Of a stretch of DNA of 64,000 nucleotides, positions 18,056 to 26,843 are shown one piece after another. Origin of the DNA: JAZBPO01 sp963691775 (GTDB lineage: Bacteria > Pseudomonadota > Gammaproteobacteria > Pseudomonadales > Azotimanducaceae); the NCBI GenBank assembly GCA_963691775.1, contig OY829369.1, forward strand, positions 3,906,001 to 3,970,000. The letters are read 5' to 3'. The position numbers and the translations under genes are program-made. Below the pieces are notes generated by a model that saw only the letters and a program-made list of their open reading frames with translations, did not search any database and had not been told where the DNA came from. Position 1 is the first letter of the stretch. Each line of letters begins with the position of its first letter.

Positions 18056-18469
18056 ATGACTGACAGTGATTTCAGGATTACCGCCGATACGTACGTCGTG
18101 CGCCAGTGCAATGGCGGCGACATGTGTCCGGCAAAGGGGACGGAGTTCATCCTTACGGCAACTGGCGCGAAGAACATCATCCGGCTGACGTGCGTCAATG
18201 GAGACTTCCCGGGCCTGGTGAACAACCAGGGTTTCTTCTGCAGCACCCAAACCAAGCAAGGCGTCGAACTGACGGCGGTTTTCGTTTACGCGAGCGGTGA
18301 GCAGGCTCTGACTCGGATTTCGCTGCGTCGGGGTAAGGGCAAGACTAAGGGCAAGGCCATATTCGAGGCGGTGGTCGAACGACTGGACCGCAGCGGTGAT
18401 GGCCAGGTGGCACTCCGCAGCGGAGGCGGTGGCGGAGGCGGTGGTGACTATGGCGGCACGCGGCCCTGA
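18056..18469 (+). CDS. Small protein with glycine-rich tail, last gene of the TPR-CHAT operon
   Basis: I do not recognise the family. The 137-residue protein has no signal peptide or membrane segment. It has four Cys within residues 19-62 (CNGGDMCPAKG, RLTCVNGD, FFCSTQ), a basic patch SLRRGKGKTKGKA near 105, and a C-terminal Gly8 run followed by DYGGTRP. The start has a strong GAGGAGAAAGG site and the gene begins 41 bp after the CHAT stop, so it is probably in the same transcript. Its position suggests a substrate, regulator or effector of the TPR-CHAT protease; the flexible tail or basic patch could be the cleavage region. This role is inference only. Confidence 0.75.
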   Translation: MTDSDFRITADTYVVRQCNGGDMCPAKGTEFILTATGAKNIIRLTCVNGDFPGLVNNQGFFCSTQTKQGVELTAVFVYASGEQALTRISLRRGKGKTKGKAIFEAVVERLDRSGDGQVALRSGGGGGGGGDYGGTRP

Positions 18470-18505
18470 AGGAGAGGCAAGCCGCGCGGTCCGCTAGATC
18501 GCCAC

Positions 18506-18549
18506 GTAGGCACTGCGTAGGCACTGCGTCGGCACTGCGTAGGCACTGC
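18506..18549. repeat. Four tandem 11-bp repeats (GTAGGCACTGC)
   Basis: Four direct copies of GTAGGCACTGC lie head to tail at 18506, 18517, 18528 and 18539; the third reads GTCGGCACTGC. They lie in the gap after the glycine-tailed protein gene. The period of 11 bp is about one helical turn, which would suit cooperative protein binding, but a simple slipped-strand repeat is equally possible. Confidence 0.85.
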
Positions 18550-18697
18550 GGCGGCGCGCCGATGCGCCTCTGCAGAGCCTGTAGGGCTTTGCCCTAGGCC
18601 GCTGATCGGGCGCCGCGTTCCAGGGGTGCCCGAGCCTTGCATTGACCGTTCGTCACTGAATCCAGCGCGGGTCAGGTCGATAGACGATGCTAGCGCG

Positions 18698-19381
18698 ATG
18701 GAGGAAGAGACTTTGCAGATCGATCACCTCGTGTGGGCGACCGCAGACGTGGGCGCCGATGCTGAACGGCTCGGTGCCGCGCTCGGCGTGCCACCGGTGG
18801 CTGGCGGGCGCCACGCCGGGCTCGGGACCGCGAATCACCTGCTTGGTCTTGGAGCCGGCTCAGCCGGTGCGCCCTGCTACCTCGAATTGATCCATCCGGA
18901 CCCTTCAGCCGAGGGCGCGAGTGACCTGGCGCGGACGCTTGGCGCCCTGGTGGATTCCGGCCTTTATCACTGGGCCGTGCGCGCGGCGGATCTCGACGCC
19001 ATCGACGCCCGCGCCCGAGGCGCGGGCCTTGGGAGCACCGGGCCCATAGACTTTCAGCGCGCTCGCCCCGACGGCGTGCTGCTGCGCTGGCGTCTGCTGT
19101 TCCTGACCGGGCATCCTTTTGGCGGCCTGCTGCCCTTCTTCATTGATTGGATGGATGCTGAGCATCCAGGAGAATCGCTGGCGTCCGGCGTCGAGCTTCA
19201 GGGTTTCTGGATCTGTTCGCCCGAGTCAGGATCGCTGGCTCAGGCGATGGAGGCAGTGGGCATAGAGGTGGACGTGCGCGCGGGAGAGGCGGCATCACTG
19301 TCCGCTCAGATCGTGGGGCCAGCGGGCGCGCTTGAGCTGACAACGGCAACGCCCTTCGGGCGAGGGCTTGCGCCCGCCTGA
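18698..19381 (+). CDS. Glyoxalase-like domain protein (VOC superfamily)
   Basis: The 227-residue protein opens with LQIDHLVWATADVGADAERL and continues with GGRHAGLGTANHLLGLG and CYLELIHPDP, matching the first half of glyoxalase-like (VOC) proteins of about 200-270 residues; WRLLFLTGHPFGGLLPFFIDW is the usual second-half motif. The His near residue 10 and Glu in YLEL are candidate metal ligands. The ATG at 18698 is chosen because the domain starts right after it; a GTG at 18626 in the same frame lacks support. The substrate is unknown. It seems a single-gene unit. Confidence 0.82.
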   Translation: MEEETLQIDHLVWATADVGADAERLGAALGVPPVAGGRHAGLGTANHLLGLGAGSAGAPCYLELIHPDPSAEGASDLARTLGALVDSGLYHWAVRAADLDAIDARARGAGLGSTGPIDFQRARPDGVLLRWRLLFLTGHPFGGLLPFFIDWMDAEHPGESLASGVELQGFWICSPESGSLAQAMEAVGIEVDVRAGEAASLSAQIVGPAGALELTTATPFGRGLAPA

Positions 19382-19542
19382 ACGCGATTCGAGCGCTCCG
19401 CGGTGTGTCGGGGATTTGACCGAGGCGGTACGCTGCACGGACGGAGCGTGCCGCGGCGGAGTGCGCGGGCGCTGAACGCCCGCGCGTGTGCGTGCTGCGG
19501 CCCCGGCCGTGCGAAATCAGGTGAGAGACCGGAGACTTAGGG

Positions 19543-21930
19543 ATGGGCGAACAGATCGCGGCCTGGGAGGCGCTGCGCGCGGCCCTCGACCGTGTACGCC
19601 AAGGCTTCACGGTCGCGGTTGCCTCGGTGCTGCTGGTTCTGCTGGGCCTGCTGATGGTGCAGTTCGGCGTCAGCGTCGATGGAGCACCCTGGGCGTTGCT
19701 GTCTTCATCGGCCGGTCTCATGGCGATCGCTGCACCGGTGCTCATGACCGTCTACGCCGATCGCGCGCTCGCGAGCGGCTTCGAACGCATGCTCGAGCAT
19801 CGCGCCGCACCGGTGCTGCGCGGCAGCGACCTCAGCTGGCTGCTGGGCTTCGGCCTTCGCTGCGCACTGGTGTTCTGGGCGCTGTATACGGCCGCTAATC
19901 TGGCGATGCTCGAAGCCAGCGTGAACGTGCTCGGGCTCACGCCACCGCCCTGGGCGTCGCTCGCCGTGCCGCTGCTCGTTCCGCTGCTGCTGCTCTACGT
20001 GGCCATCCCTGTCTATCTGCTCATGGAACGTCTGCTGTCTCGACACGTTGCTCCCTTTCTCGTTGGCGGCCGCGTCTTTACGTCCTGGACGCGCTTTCGC
20101 CTGGTTGGGCCGGGCGTCGCGATCGTGTCCGTTGCCGGCACGCTCGGCACCCTGGCCTACATGGGTGTCGAGCTGACTACGCCCGTCCAAGTGTCGGCGT
20201 TCTCGATGCTTGTCTATGCGCTCTTGGTAAATGTGCTCGCGCAGTCGCTCGGCGGCCGCTCGATTTCAGCCATGCGCGCTTTTCTTCGCCAGCCTGATGC
20301 AGCCGGAGAGGCGCCGTTCTTCGAGTCGGTGGACGAGGTTGGCGCGCTCGTCCGCGATCTAGATCGCGCCCAACGGGATGCACACAGATCCCGGGATGCG
20401 CTGATCGAATCGGAGCAGCGTTTTCGCCACTTTGCCGAGGCAGCCTCCGATTGGTTCTTCGAGGTCGATGCTGACCTGCGCGTGACCTGGGTGTCCGAAA
20501 ACCTTGAACGCCTGCTTGGCGTGTCCGCGGCGCGGTTGATTGGAGCGCACGTCGAAACGCTCGGGGACTCGATGGATGGCGACGATCACGACGCCTTGAA
20601 AGCTGCCATGGCGGCGCGGGAGCCCTTTCGAGGCTTGACCTTCCGGGTACCGGGGGGCCTCGGTGCAGTGCGCCAGTTGCGTATCAGCGCGTTGCCGAGG
20701 TTCGATGCAGATGGCGCCTTTGCAGGCTATCGGGGCGTCGGAAGCGACGTCACCGGGCTGTTGACGGCTCAGGATGAGCTTGCCGGTCGCAATGAGGAGC
20801 TCGCGCACATCGAGCGGGTGCAGGCCGTCGGGCAGCTCACGGGCAGTATCGCGCACGACTTCAACAACCTGTTGACGGCCGTTCGAGGCAATCTTGAACT
20901 CGCGCTAGAGGAAGACGTGGTGCGCGGCGACGAGGAACTTCTTGGTTTCCTTGAGGACGCGAGGGATGCCGCGTCGCGGGGAGCCGACCTTGTGGCGCGT
21001 CTGATGGGGCTTTCGCGCCGAAACACGCCTGCGCCCGAAAGGTTGGATCTGCCCGGCCTGCTTGAGGATCTCAAGCCCATCCTGCGCATGGCACTTGGCC
21101 GGAACATCCATTTGACGGTAAACGCGGAAGCGGGTGCACACTGCGTCGCTGACCGTTCGCGGCTCGAAAACGCGGTACTGAATCTCGTCATCAACGCGCG
21201 CGACGCGATCGACGGCGATGGCAATGTGTATGTGCGGGCGCGCATGCTGGATGAGGGTGACAGTGCGATCGTCGAGGTCGAGGACACGGGCCCAGGCATC
21301 CCGGACGGGATTGCGCACGAAATCTTCCGAGCGTTCTACACCACCAAAGGTGACGGCGCCGGCACGGGTCTTGGGCTGAGTACGGTACGGAGCTTTGCCC
21401 AGCAAGCCGGGGGCGACGTCAGCCTGCACGCGGGTTCCCAGGGCGGCGCGCGGTTTCTGATCCGTCTGCCTTCCAAGGTCGATCCGGCCTCGGAACAGGC
21501 TGCGCTTGTGCCGCCCCCGGCGATGCAGGCGGCCTTCGCAGCGCCCCGGCTACCCAGGGTGTTGATCGTTGACGACGACGACGCCGTTCGCCATCTCGTG
21601 CGTCGTCAGGTCGAGAGGCTTGGTTTTTCGGCGCTGGATCTAGCGACAGCCACGGAGGCGCTCGACACGCTCGCGCGGGAAGAGCGCTTCGACCTTCTGC
21701 TCAGCGATGTTGTCCTTGGCACCGAGATCGACGGACTTGAACTCGGCACGCGCGCACAGTTGCTGCGCCCAGAGCTCCCGGTCGTGTACATGACCGGGTA
21801 TACGGACCGCAGCACCGAGCTCGAAGGCGAGACCTGGCTCGCGAAACCGTTCACGGCCCGGGGGCTTGAGGTCGTGCTTCGCGAAACCATCGGCCATGCC
21901 GATGCTGCGGTGAAGCCATCCCATGTATAA
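19543..21930 (+). CDS. Membrane hybrid sensor histidine kinase (multi-TM, PAS, HisKA, HATPase, REC)
   Basis: The 795-residue protein has about six membrane segments in residues 20-235, a short HAMP-like or coiled stretch (260-295), a PAS domain (about 292-405, WFFEVDADLRVTWVSENLERLLG), the phosphoacceptor motif IAHDFNN with His438, a HATPase domain (NLVINARDAI, EDTGPGIP, GTGLGLST) and a C-terminal receiver (RVLIVDDDD; acceptor Asp in LLLSDVV; KPFT). The internal receiver can take the phosphate but no Hpt or separate output regulator is adjacent, so its downstream partner is elsewhere. The signal sensed by the membrane region is unknown. Confidence 0.9.
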   Translation: MGEQIAAWEALRAALDRVRQGFTVAVASVLLVLLGLLMVQFGVSVDGAPWALLSSSAGLMAIAAPVLMTVYADRALASGFERMLEHRAAPVLRGSDLSWLLGFGLRCALVFWALYTAANLAMLEASVNVLGLTPPPWASLAVPLLVPLLLLYVAIPVYLLMERLLSRHVAPFLVGGRVFTSWTRFRLVGPGVAIVSVAGTLGTLAYMGVELTTPVQVSAFSMLVYALLVNVLAQSLGGRSISAMRAFLRQPDAAGEAPFFESVDEVGALVRDLDRAQRDAHRSRDALIESEQRFRHFAEAASDWFFEVDADLRVTWVSENLERLLGVSAARLIGAHVETLGDSMDGDDHDALKAAMAAREPFRGLTFRVPGGLGAVRQLRISALPRFDADGAFAGYRGVGSDVTGLLTAQDELAGRNEELAHIERVQAVGQLTGSIAHDFNNLLTAVRGNLELALEEDVVRGDEELLGFLEDARDAASRGADLVARLMGLSRRNTPAPERLDLPGLLEDLKPILRMALGRNIHLTVNAEAGAHCVADRSRLENAVLNLVINARDAIDGDGNVYVRARMLDEGDSAIVEVEDTGPGIPDGIAHEIFRAFYTTKGDGAGTGLGLSTVRSFAQQAGGDVSLHAGSQGGARFLIRLPSKVDPASEQAALVPPPAMQAAFAAPRLPRVLIVDDDDAVRHLVRRQVERLGFSALDLATATEALDTLAREERFDLLLSDVVLGTEIDGLELGTRAQLLRPELPVVYMTGYTDRSTELEGETWLAKPFTARGLEVVLRETIGHADAAVKPSHV

Positions 21931-22057
21931 CGCCTGCGACCAGCTGTAAGGCCCTTGCCAGGGCTGGAGCGCCGAGGGCCACCCGACACGCATCCTCGCG
22001 CTCGTGCTTGGGGCCTGCGCGTTAGACTGCCGGCTCGCGGCTGGAGCAGTGGAACGA

Positions 22058-22552
22058 ATGTCTGTGAGTGCTCATGTGAGCAAGACTGCGTTGGGGTGTC
22101 TGATCTGGGCGCTCGCCGCCGCCTCAAGCGCCGATGCGGCAGCGGATCGGCCCCTCGCGCCGACGGCTACGACCGAGGAAGAGGTGCGCGCGGCGGTCGT
22201 ACGCTACTTCGAGGTCTGGTCGAACGCAGACATGAGGGCATACAGGCGCAGCTTTCACTCTTCCGCAGTCATCCACCATCGAGACGCGCGTGGCCGCGTG
22301 CGTCAGATGATGCTGGACGCGTTCATTGCCGGTCAGCGCGCTGCGCATGCGTCCGTGCCGGGGATGGTCGAGGTACCGGTCTCGATCGAGATTTCCCATG
22401 ACGCGCATGCCGCGCAGGCGAAGGTGCATTGGCGGCTGGTCGCGAACGAAGAGGTCAGCTGCGGCGAGGATCACTTTCAGTTCGTCCGGGTCGGCGCGAA
22501 CTGGAAGATCACCTCTCTGCTCTTCTACGGGAGTCCCTGTCGGGCGCCCTGA
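22058..22552 (+). CDS. Exported NTF2-like (SnoaL-type) protein
   Basis: The 164-residue protein has a signal peptide (hydrophobic core to SSADAAA, cleavage near 28). The mature part fits the NTF2-like/SnoaL fold: EEEVRAAVVRYFEVWSNADM as the first helices, a short VIHHRDARG strand pair, and the last strands VHWRLVANEE and NWKITSLLFYG. The start at 22058 has GGAACGA upstream; a longer frame from 22004 would precede the signal peptide. Such proteins bind small molecules or act as isomerases and dehydratases; no catalytic set can be named here. It converges on the TauD gene at 22659. Confidence 0.75.
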   Translation: MSVSAHVSKTALGCLIWALAAASSADAAADRPLAPTATTEEEVRAAVVRYFEVWSNADMRAYRRSFHSSAVIHHRDARGRVRQMMLDAFIAGQRAAHASVPGMVEVPVSIEISHDAHAAQAKVHWRLVANEEVSCGEDHFQFVRVGANWKITSLLFYGSPCRAP

Positions 22553-22574
22553 GACCTCAACTGAGTATCTCAGC

Positions 22575-22638
22575 GAGCCCCTCAACGAGCCCCTCAACTG
22601 AGCCCCTCAACTGAGCCCCTCGACTGAGTCCCTCGACT
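22575..22638. repeat. Five tandem 12/13-bp repeats (GAGCCCCTCAACT)
   Basis: Units begin at 22575 (12 bases), 22587, 22600, 22613 and 22626. The first is one base short and the last two carry base changes (CTCGACT, GAGTCC). The array fills the gap between two convergent genes. Nearby variants (CTCAACTGAGTATCTCAG before and GTGCTCAGCCGAGCATCTCAG after it) suggest older copies. Confidence 0.85.
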
Positions 22639-22658
22639 GAAGTGCTCAGCCGAGCATC

Positions 22659-23756
22659 TCAGACATCTAGGGGATCGCTGCCGGCTGCGTAGTAGGGGCG
22701 ATCGCCGCGAACGGTCACGCGACGGAGGACCCTGCGCTCAGGGTAGTAGTCACTGGCTGCGTAGTGCTGGACAGCGCGATTGTCCCAGAAGGCTATCGAG
22801 CCCGGGGCCCAGGTGAAGCGGCACGTGTATTCCGGTCGCCCATGCTGCTGCTGGAGTTCGCGGACGATGGCCCGCGCCTCATCCTCGGGGAGCCGCTCGC
22901 CGGTGTTCGTGTCCGTGAGCGACGTGTGTCGCAGGAACCCGCCGTGGAACCACAGGGCGGTCTTGCGCGTTTCCGGGTGCGTGCGCAGAAGAGGATGCGT
23001 GACGCCGAAGGGAATCGCCGCCTTGTATTCCGCCTGAAGGGCTTGCGGAAGGTTCGCGATGAAATTCCGATAGTCATTCACGCCCTCAAGGGTGCGCAGA
23101 CGCGCCTGCAGCGCGGGGCGCAGGCCCAGGAAGGCCGCGTGGCTGTCGGCGAAAAGCGTATCGCCACCGAACGCGGGCAGCTCCACGCACTGTGCGATAG
23201 AGCCGAGAGACGGTTCCTCCATCCAGGTCACGTCCGTGTGCCAGCCATTCTCGGTCCCGGGGCTGCGCTTGCCGTGCACGATTTCGAGGATGAAAGGATC
23301 TTTGCCCGGCTGGCCGAACGGAAAAGCATCCAGCGCGCCGAAGCAGCGGCCGAAGGCGACCTGGCGGGCTTCGTCGAGGTGCTGATCGCGGAAGAAGATC
23401 ACCTTCCGCTCGAGGAGCACGGCGCGGAGGAACGCGATGAGCTCCGCGGACAGTTCACGGTCGAGGCGTACGCCGTGGACGACGGTGCCGAGCGTGAGGC
23501 CGACGTGCTCGAAGCGCGCGTCCAAGGTTTCTGCGCGGGCTTCGAGCTCGGCGGACACGGGCCGATTGCCCATGCGTTCGTATTCCTGCGCGACGCCCCA
23601 GGACACGCGATTGCGATCATCGAAGAGCTGCGACGGATCCGCGACGTGCGGCCGCACGCGCGCGGCGGCCTTGCGTGCGTCGTGCAGGCGTTCGGCGAGC
23701 GCGATTGCGGCGGCGTTGTACGAATCCTTGGCGTGCGTGCGATCTGCGGTCGTCAT
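22659..23756 (-). CDS. TauD/TfdA-family Fe(II)/2-oxoglutarate dioxygenase
   Basis: The 365-residue protein is about 70 residues longer at the N-terminus than E. coli TauD. The facial triad is visible: WHTDVTW (His and Asp) and the distal His in VQHYA; RRVLRRVTVRGDRPY holds the 2-oxoglutarate-binding Arg. FGGDTLFADSHAAF and GVTHPLLRTHPETRK are typical. The start at 23756 has GGAGAGAAG upstream, whereas the longer frame to 23915 has none. Substrates of this family include taurine, phenoxyacetates and alkyl sulfates; none can be chosen here. It is divergent from the kinase at 23882. Confidence 0.9.
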   Translation of the reverse strand: MTTADRTHAKDSYNAAAIALAERLHDARKAAARVRPHVADPSQLFDDRNRVSWGVAQEYERMGNRPVSAELEARAETLDARFEHVGLTLGTVVHGVRLDRELSAELIAFLRAVLLERKVIFFRDQHLDEARQVAFGRCFGALDAFPFGQPGKDPFILEIVHGKRSPGTENGWHTDVTWMEEPSLGSIAQCVELPAFGGDTLFADSHAAFLGLRPALQARLRTLEGVNDYRNFIANLPQALQAEYKAAIPFGVTHPLLRTHPETRKTALWFHGGFLRHTSLTDTNTGERLPEDEARAIVRELQQQHGRPEYTCRFTWAPGSIAFWDNRAVQHYAASDYYPERRVLRRVTVRGDRPYYAAGSDPLDV

Positions 23757-23881
23757 GGGCTTCTCTCCAGAGCCGGTGACGGTACTCGAGTGTAGGTGAG
23801 ACGGCGCCGTGCGCGCAGCTCCGCCCCAGGGGGCGCCTCGTCTCGGGTAGCATTGCGATTCCGCCCGTCCGGCCGTCTCCC

Positions 23882-25783
23882 ATGTCCGCGACCCTGCGCT
23901 CGCTGCTGTCTGCATTCCTCGTCCTGTGCCTGTTCGGTACAGGTGCGTACGCGCGTGCCTCGAGCGAGCTGGAGGGCGATGCGCGGCTCATCGAGCGCAG
24001 CGACGGGGCCTTCGAGTTCTGGTCCGCGGAATTCCTTCCTGGAGGCGGCCTTGCGCCGCCCGCGGCGGACTCGCCCTGGCGATCGGTCGAATTGCCCGAT
24101 CGGTGGCGCGATCCTGCTCGGTTCGAGCGCTACGACCAGGGCTGGTACCGCATTCGCGTCGAGGGACCGATCCCGGATGAGCCCTGGGCGATCCAGCCCT
24201 GGCGCGTGAGCATGAATGCAGAGATCTGGCTGAACGGCGAGCGCCTCGGCGTGCGTGGCTCTATGGAGCGGCCGGTGACGCGGAACTGGAACCGGCCCCT
24301 GCTCTTCGACGTGCCCGCATCGCTCTGGCTTGAAGGCGAGAACGTGATCCATGCGCGCCTCGCTGTCCATCCGCATTTCGGCACCATGGCGCCGATCATC
24401 GTCGGCCCGCGGGCAGCCCTTCAATCGGATCACGATCGGCGCCAGTTCACGCAGATCGATCTGAACCGCATCTTGTTCGTGCTCACGGTCGCGATCGCGC
24501 TGCTCGCCTTCGCGTTCTGGCTGCGCCGTCGGAGTGAGCAGGTGTACCTCTACTTGGCGGGCGCCTGCCTTGTCTGGTCGACCCTCGCGGCTCATCTGTT
24601 TGCGTCGTCCGTGCCTGTGTCCGCAGCGCTCTGGTGGAAGCTGGTGCACCTGTCTTCGGACCTCTGGATTGTCCTGCTCACCGGCGTTGCCCACCGCCTG
24701 GCGAACATCCTGCGACCCAGGGTCGAGCTCGCCCTCTGGACCTGGGTGATCGGCGCCGGCGCCTGCTACGCGATGATGGATCTGGCCGCGCTCATCCCGG
24801 TCTCGAACCGCATTCACGCGCTGAGCATGCTTACCGTGCTCTATCTCGCCGTGACCCTTGGTTTCGAGGCCTGGCGTCAGCGTCGCTCGGATCTCGCGAC
24901 CTTCTTCGCCGCGATTCTCGTGATGCTTGGCTTCGGCGTGCACGACCTGCGCTTGAACACCTCTGCCGACGTGAACGAGTGGCGCTTCGCGATCTTCCTC
25001 ACGCCTTACGGCGCGCCGCTCGTGTTCGTGGTTCTCGCATGGCACGTGACCGGCCGTTTCGCCTCGGCCCTCGCGACCGCCGAGCGCGCGCAACAAGCAC
25101 TCGAGGGCCGGGTCGCCGACGCTCGTGCTCAGCTCGAGGTGGTGTTCGAAGAGCGCAATACGCTCGCGGCGCGCGAGGCCGTTGCGTCCGAACGGGAGCG
25201 AATCTTCCGGGACCTCCACGACGACGTCGGCGCACGTCTGCTGTCGATCATCTACGGCGCCGCCGATGGTCGATCACGCGATCTGGCGCGCGATGCGCTC
25301 GTCGAACTGCGCGAGATGATGTCCACGATGCCGGCTTCGGAGGACGCCCTCGCGGTCGCGCTGCCGGCCTGGCGCACTGAGGTCGAGGATCGCCTAGCCG
25401 ATGCGAATCTCGCTTGCGAGTGGGTGCAGTCCGAGGCTGCGGCGGGGGCCCGGGCGACGGCGCATGCGGTCTATCACCTCACGCGCATGGTGCGGGAGGC
25501 GGTCACGAACGCGATCCGGCACGCGCAGGCGACTGGCGTGCGTGTGGAGATCGATCTGGATGGTGCCGGCGCCCTTTGCGTGTGCGTGCAGGACGACGGG
25601 CTCGGGGAACGCAGTAGCTTCACCCCGGGCCGCGGCGTGACGAGTCTGCGTCAGCGCGCACGGGAGATCGGCGCGATCCTCGAGCTCGTCGCCGATGCGT
25701 CCGGAACGCGCATGTGCGTCATGCTTGCGGTCAGCGACGAGACGGTCGCGCGCGCAGATCCGCCCACCGTGGCCGTAGGATGA
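23882..25783 (+). CDS. 7TM-DISM-type sensor histidine kinase (HisKA_3)
   Basis: The 633-residue protein has a signal peptide (to about 25), a periplasmic beta-sandwich domain like 7TMR-DISMED2 (about 60-180: WRSVELPDRW, WYRIRVEG, AEIWLNGERLG), seven membrane segments between about 195 and 395, a coiled-coil, then the dimerisation motif ERERIFRDLHDDVGARL with His446, and a NarL/DesK-type ATPase domain (REAVTNAIRHAQA, DDGLG, GVTSLRQRAREIGA). Such kinases pair with NarL-type regulators; none is adjacent, so it is an orphan in this window. The signal is probably a carbohydrate-like or other soluble ligand, by analogy with DISM domains. Confidence 0.87.
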   Translation: MSATLRSLLSAFLVLCLFGTGAYARASSELEGDARLIERSDGAFEFWSAEFLPGGGLAPPAADSPWRSVELPDRWRDPARFERYDQGWYRIRVEGPIPDEPWAIQPWRVSMNAEIWLNGERLGVRGSMERPVTRNWNRPLLFDVPASLWLEGENVIHARLAVHPHFGTMAPIIVGPRAALQSDHDRRQFTQIDLNRILFVLTVAIALLAFAFWLRRRSEQVYLYLAGACLVWSTLAAHLFASSVPVSAALWWKLVHLSSDLWIVLLTGVAHRLANILRPRVELALWTWVIGAGACYAMMDLAALIPVSNRIHALSMLTVLYLAVTLGFEAWRQRRSDLATFFAAILVMLGFGVHDLRLNTSADVNEWRFAIFLTPYGAPLVFVVLAWHVTGRFASALATAERAQQALEGRVADARAQLEVVFEERNTLAAREAVASERERIFRDLHDDVGARLLSIIYGAADGRSRDLARDALVELREMMSTMPASEDALAVALPAWRTEVEDRLADANLACEWVQSEAAAGARATAHAVYHLTRMVREAVTNAIRHAQATGVRVEIDLDGAGALCVCVQDDGLGERSSFTPGRGVTSLRQRAREIGAILELVADASGTRMCVMLAVSDETVARADPPTVAVG

Positions 25784-25832
25784 ACCGGCGGCTGTCCGGG
25801 TCCGGGTCGCCGATGTGGAGAGGAGAGGAACT

Positions 25833-26801
25833 GTGAGTGCAGAGCGACAGCAGCCCATCGGTGCTGGTTTCGGAGCTAAGTCCGAGCCTGACGAAGTGCT
25901 CAAGGGCGTCGATCTGAGCGGACGAAAGGCGATCGTGACCGGTGGTTATTCGGGCATCGGCCTGGAAACGGTGCGTGCGCTCGCCGGCGCCGGTGTGGAA
26001 GTCACCGTTCCGGCGCGGCGCGCGGATGTGGCCGAGGCCGAGCTCGCCGGTATCGATGGCGTGAGCGTCGCGACGATGGATCTCGCCGACGTTTCGAGCG
26101 TGCGCGTTTTCGCCCGAGCCTGGAGCGAGAACCATCGCGCGCTCGACTTGCTGATCAACAACGCAGGCATCATGGCCTGCCCGCACACGCGGGTTGGTCC
26201 GGGATGGGAGAGCCAGTTCGGCGTCAATCACATGGGGCACTTCGCGCTCACTGACGCGCTGATGCCGCGCCTGCTCGCAGCCAGGGCGCCTCGGGTGGTC
26301 GCGCTCAGTTCGAGCGGTCATCGGCTGTCGGACGTGCGCTGGGACGACATCCAGTTCGCCAAGGGCGGCTACGACAAGTGGGTTGCCTACGGCCAGGCGA
26401 AGACCGCCAACGCGCTCTTTGCGCTCGCATTGCATTCGCGCCTGGCGGACGCCGGAGGACAGGCGTTCTCGGTGCACCCGGGTGGCATCTTCACGCCGCT
26501 CCAGCGCCATCTGTCGACCGAAGAGATGCAGGCGCTCGGCTGGCTCGGCGAAGACCGTGAGCCCTCGGAGATCGCGAAGGCGCACTTCAAATCGCCGACC
26601 CAGGGGTGCACCACGACTCTCTGGGCGGCAACCTCCCCGGCGCTTGCCGATCGCGGCGGGGAGTTCTGCGAGGACTGCGATATCGCGCAGGCGGTGCCGG
26701 CGGATAGCGCGGAGATCAAGGGGGTGCGTCCGCACGCGGTGAACGACGAGGCTGCCGCACGCCTCTGGGCACTCAGCGAGAAGTTGCTCGCGGGAGTGTG
26801 A
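25833..26801 (+). CDS. SDR-family oxidoreductase (retinol-dehydrogenase-like)
   Basis: The 322-residue protein shows VTGGYSGIGLETVRAL, NNAGIMACP, LSSSGHRLSDVRW (catalytic Ser) and YGQAKTANALF (Tyr and Lys), and the VHPGGIFTPL segment. This pattern belongs to the RDH/WWOX-like group of longer SDRs. GTG at 25833 is chosen as start because GAGAGGAGAGGA ends three bases before it; an in-frame GTG at 25815 lies within that site. It converges closely on the P450 gene at 26844. Substrate unknown. Confidence 0.88.
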   Translation: MSAERQQPIGAGFGAKSEPDEVLKGVDLSGRKAIVTGGYSGIGLETVRALAGAGVEVTVPARRADVAEAELAGIDGVSVATMDLADVSSVRVFARAWSENHRALDLLINNAGIMACPHTRVGPGWESQFGVNHMGHFALTDALMPRLLAARAPRVVALSSSGHRLSDVRWDDIQFAKGGYDKWVAYGQAKTANALFALALHSRLADAGGQAFSVHPGGIFTPLQRHLSTEEMQALGWLGEDREPSEIAKAHFKSPTQGCTTTLWAATSPALADRGGEFCEDCDIAQAVPADSAEIKGVRPHAVNDEAAARLWALSEKLLAGV

Positions 26802-26843
26802 TGCGCGTGGCGCCCGCTCGCCTGGGCGCCCTCTGCAGCCCTG

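Noticed and set aside
13630..18469. Possible type III-E CRISPR (Craspase-like) system because TPR-CHAT and a sigma factor occur together
   Set aside because: No gRAMP/Cas7-11, Cas1, Csx30-like gene or repeat-spacer array is present; the resemblance is limited to protease plus sigma factor.
18506..22638. The two tandem repeat arrays as miniature CRISPR arrays
   Set aside because: Units are 11-13 bp, directly adjacent with no spacers, and no cas genes are near.
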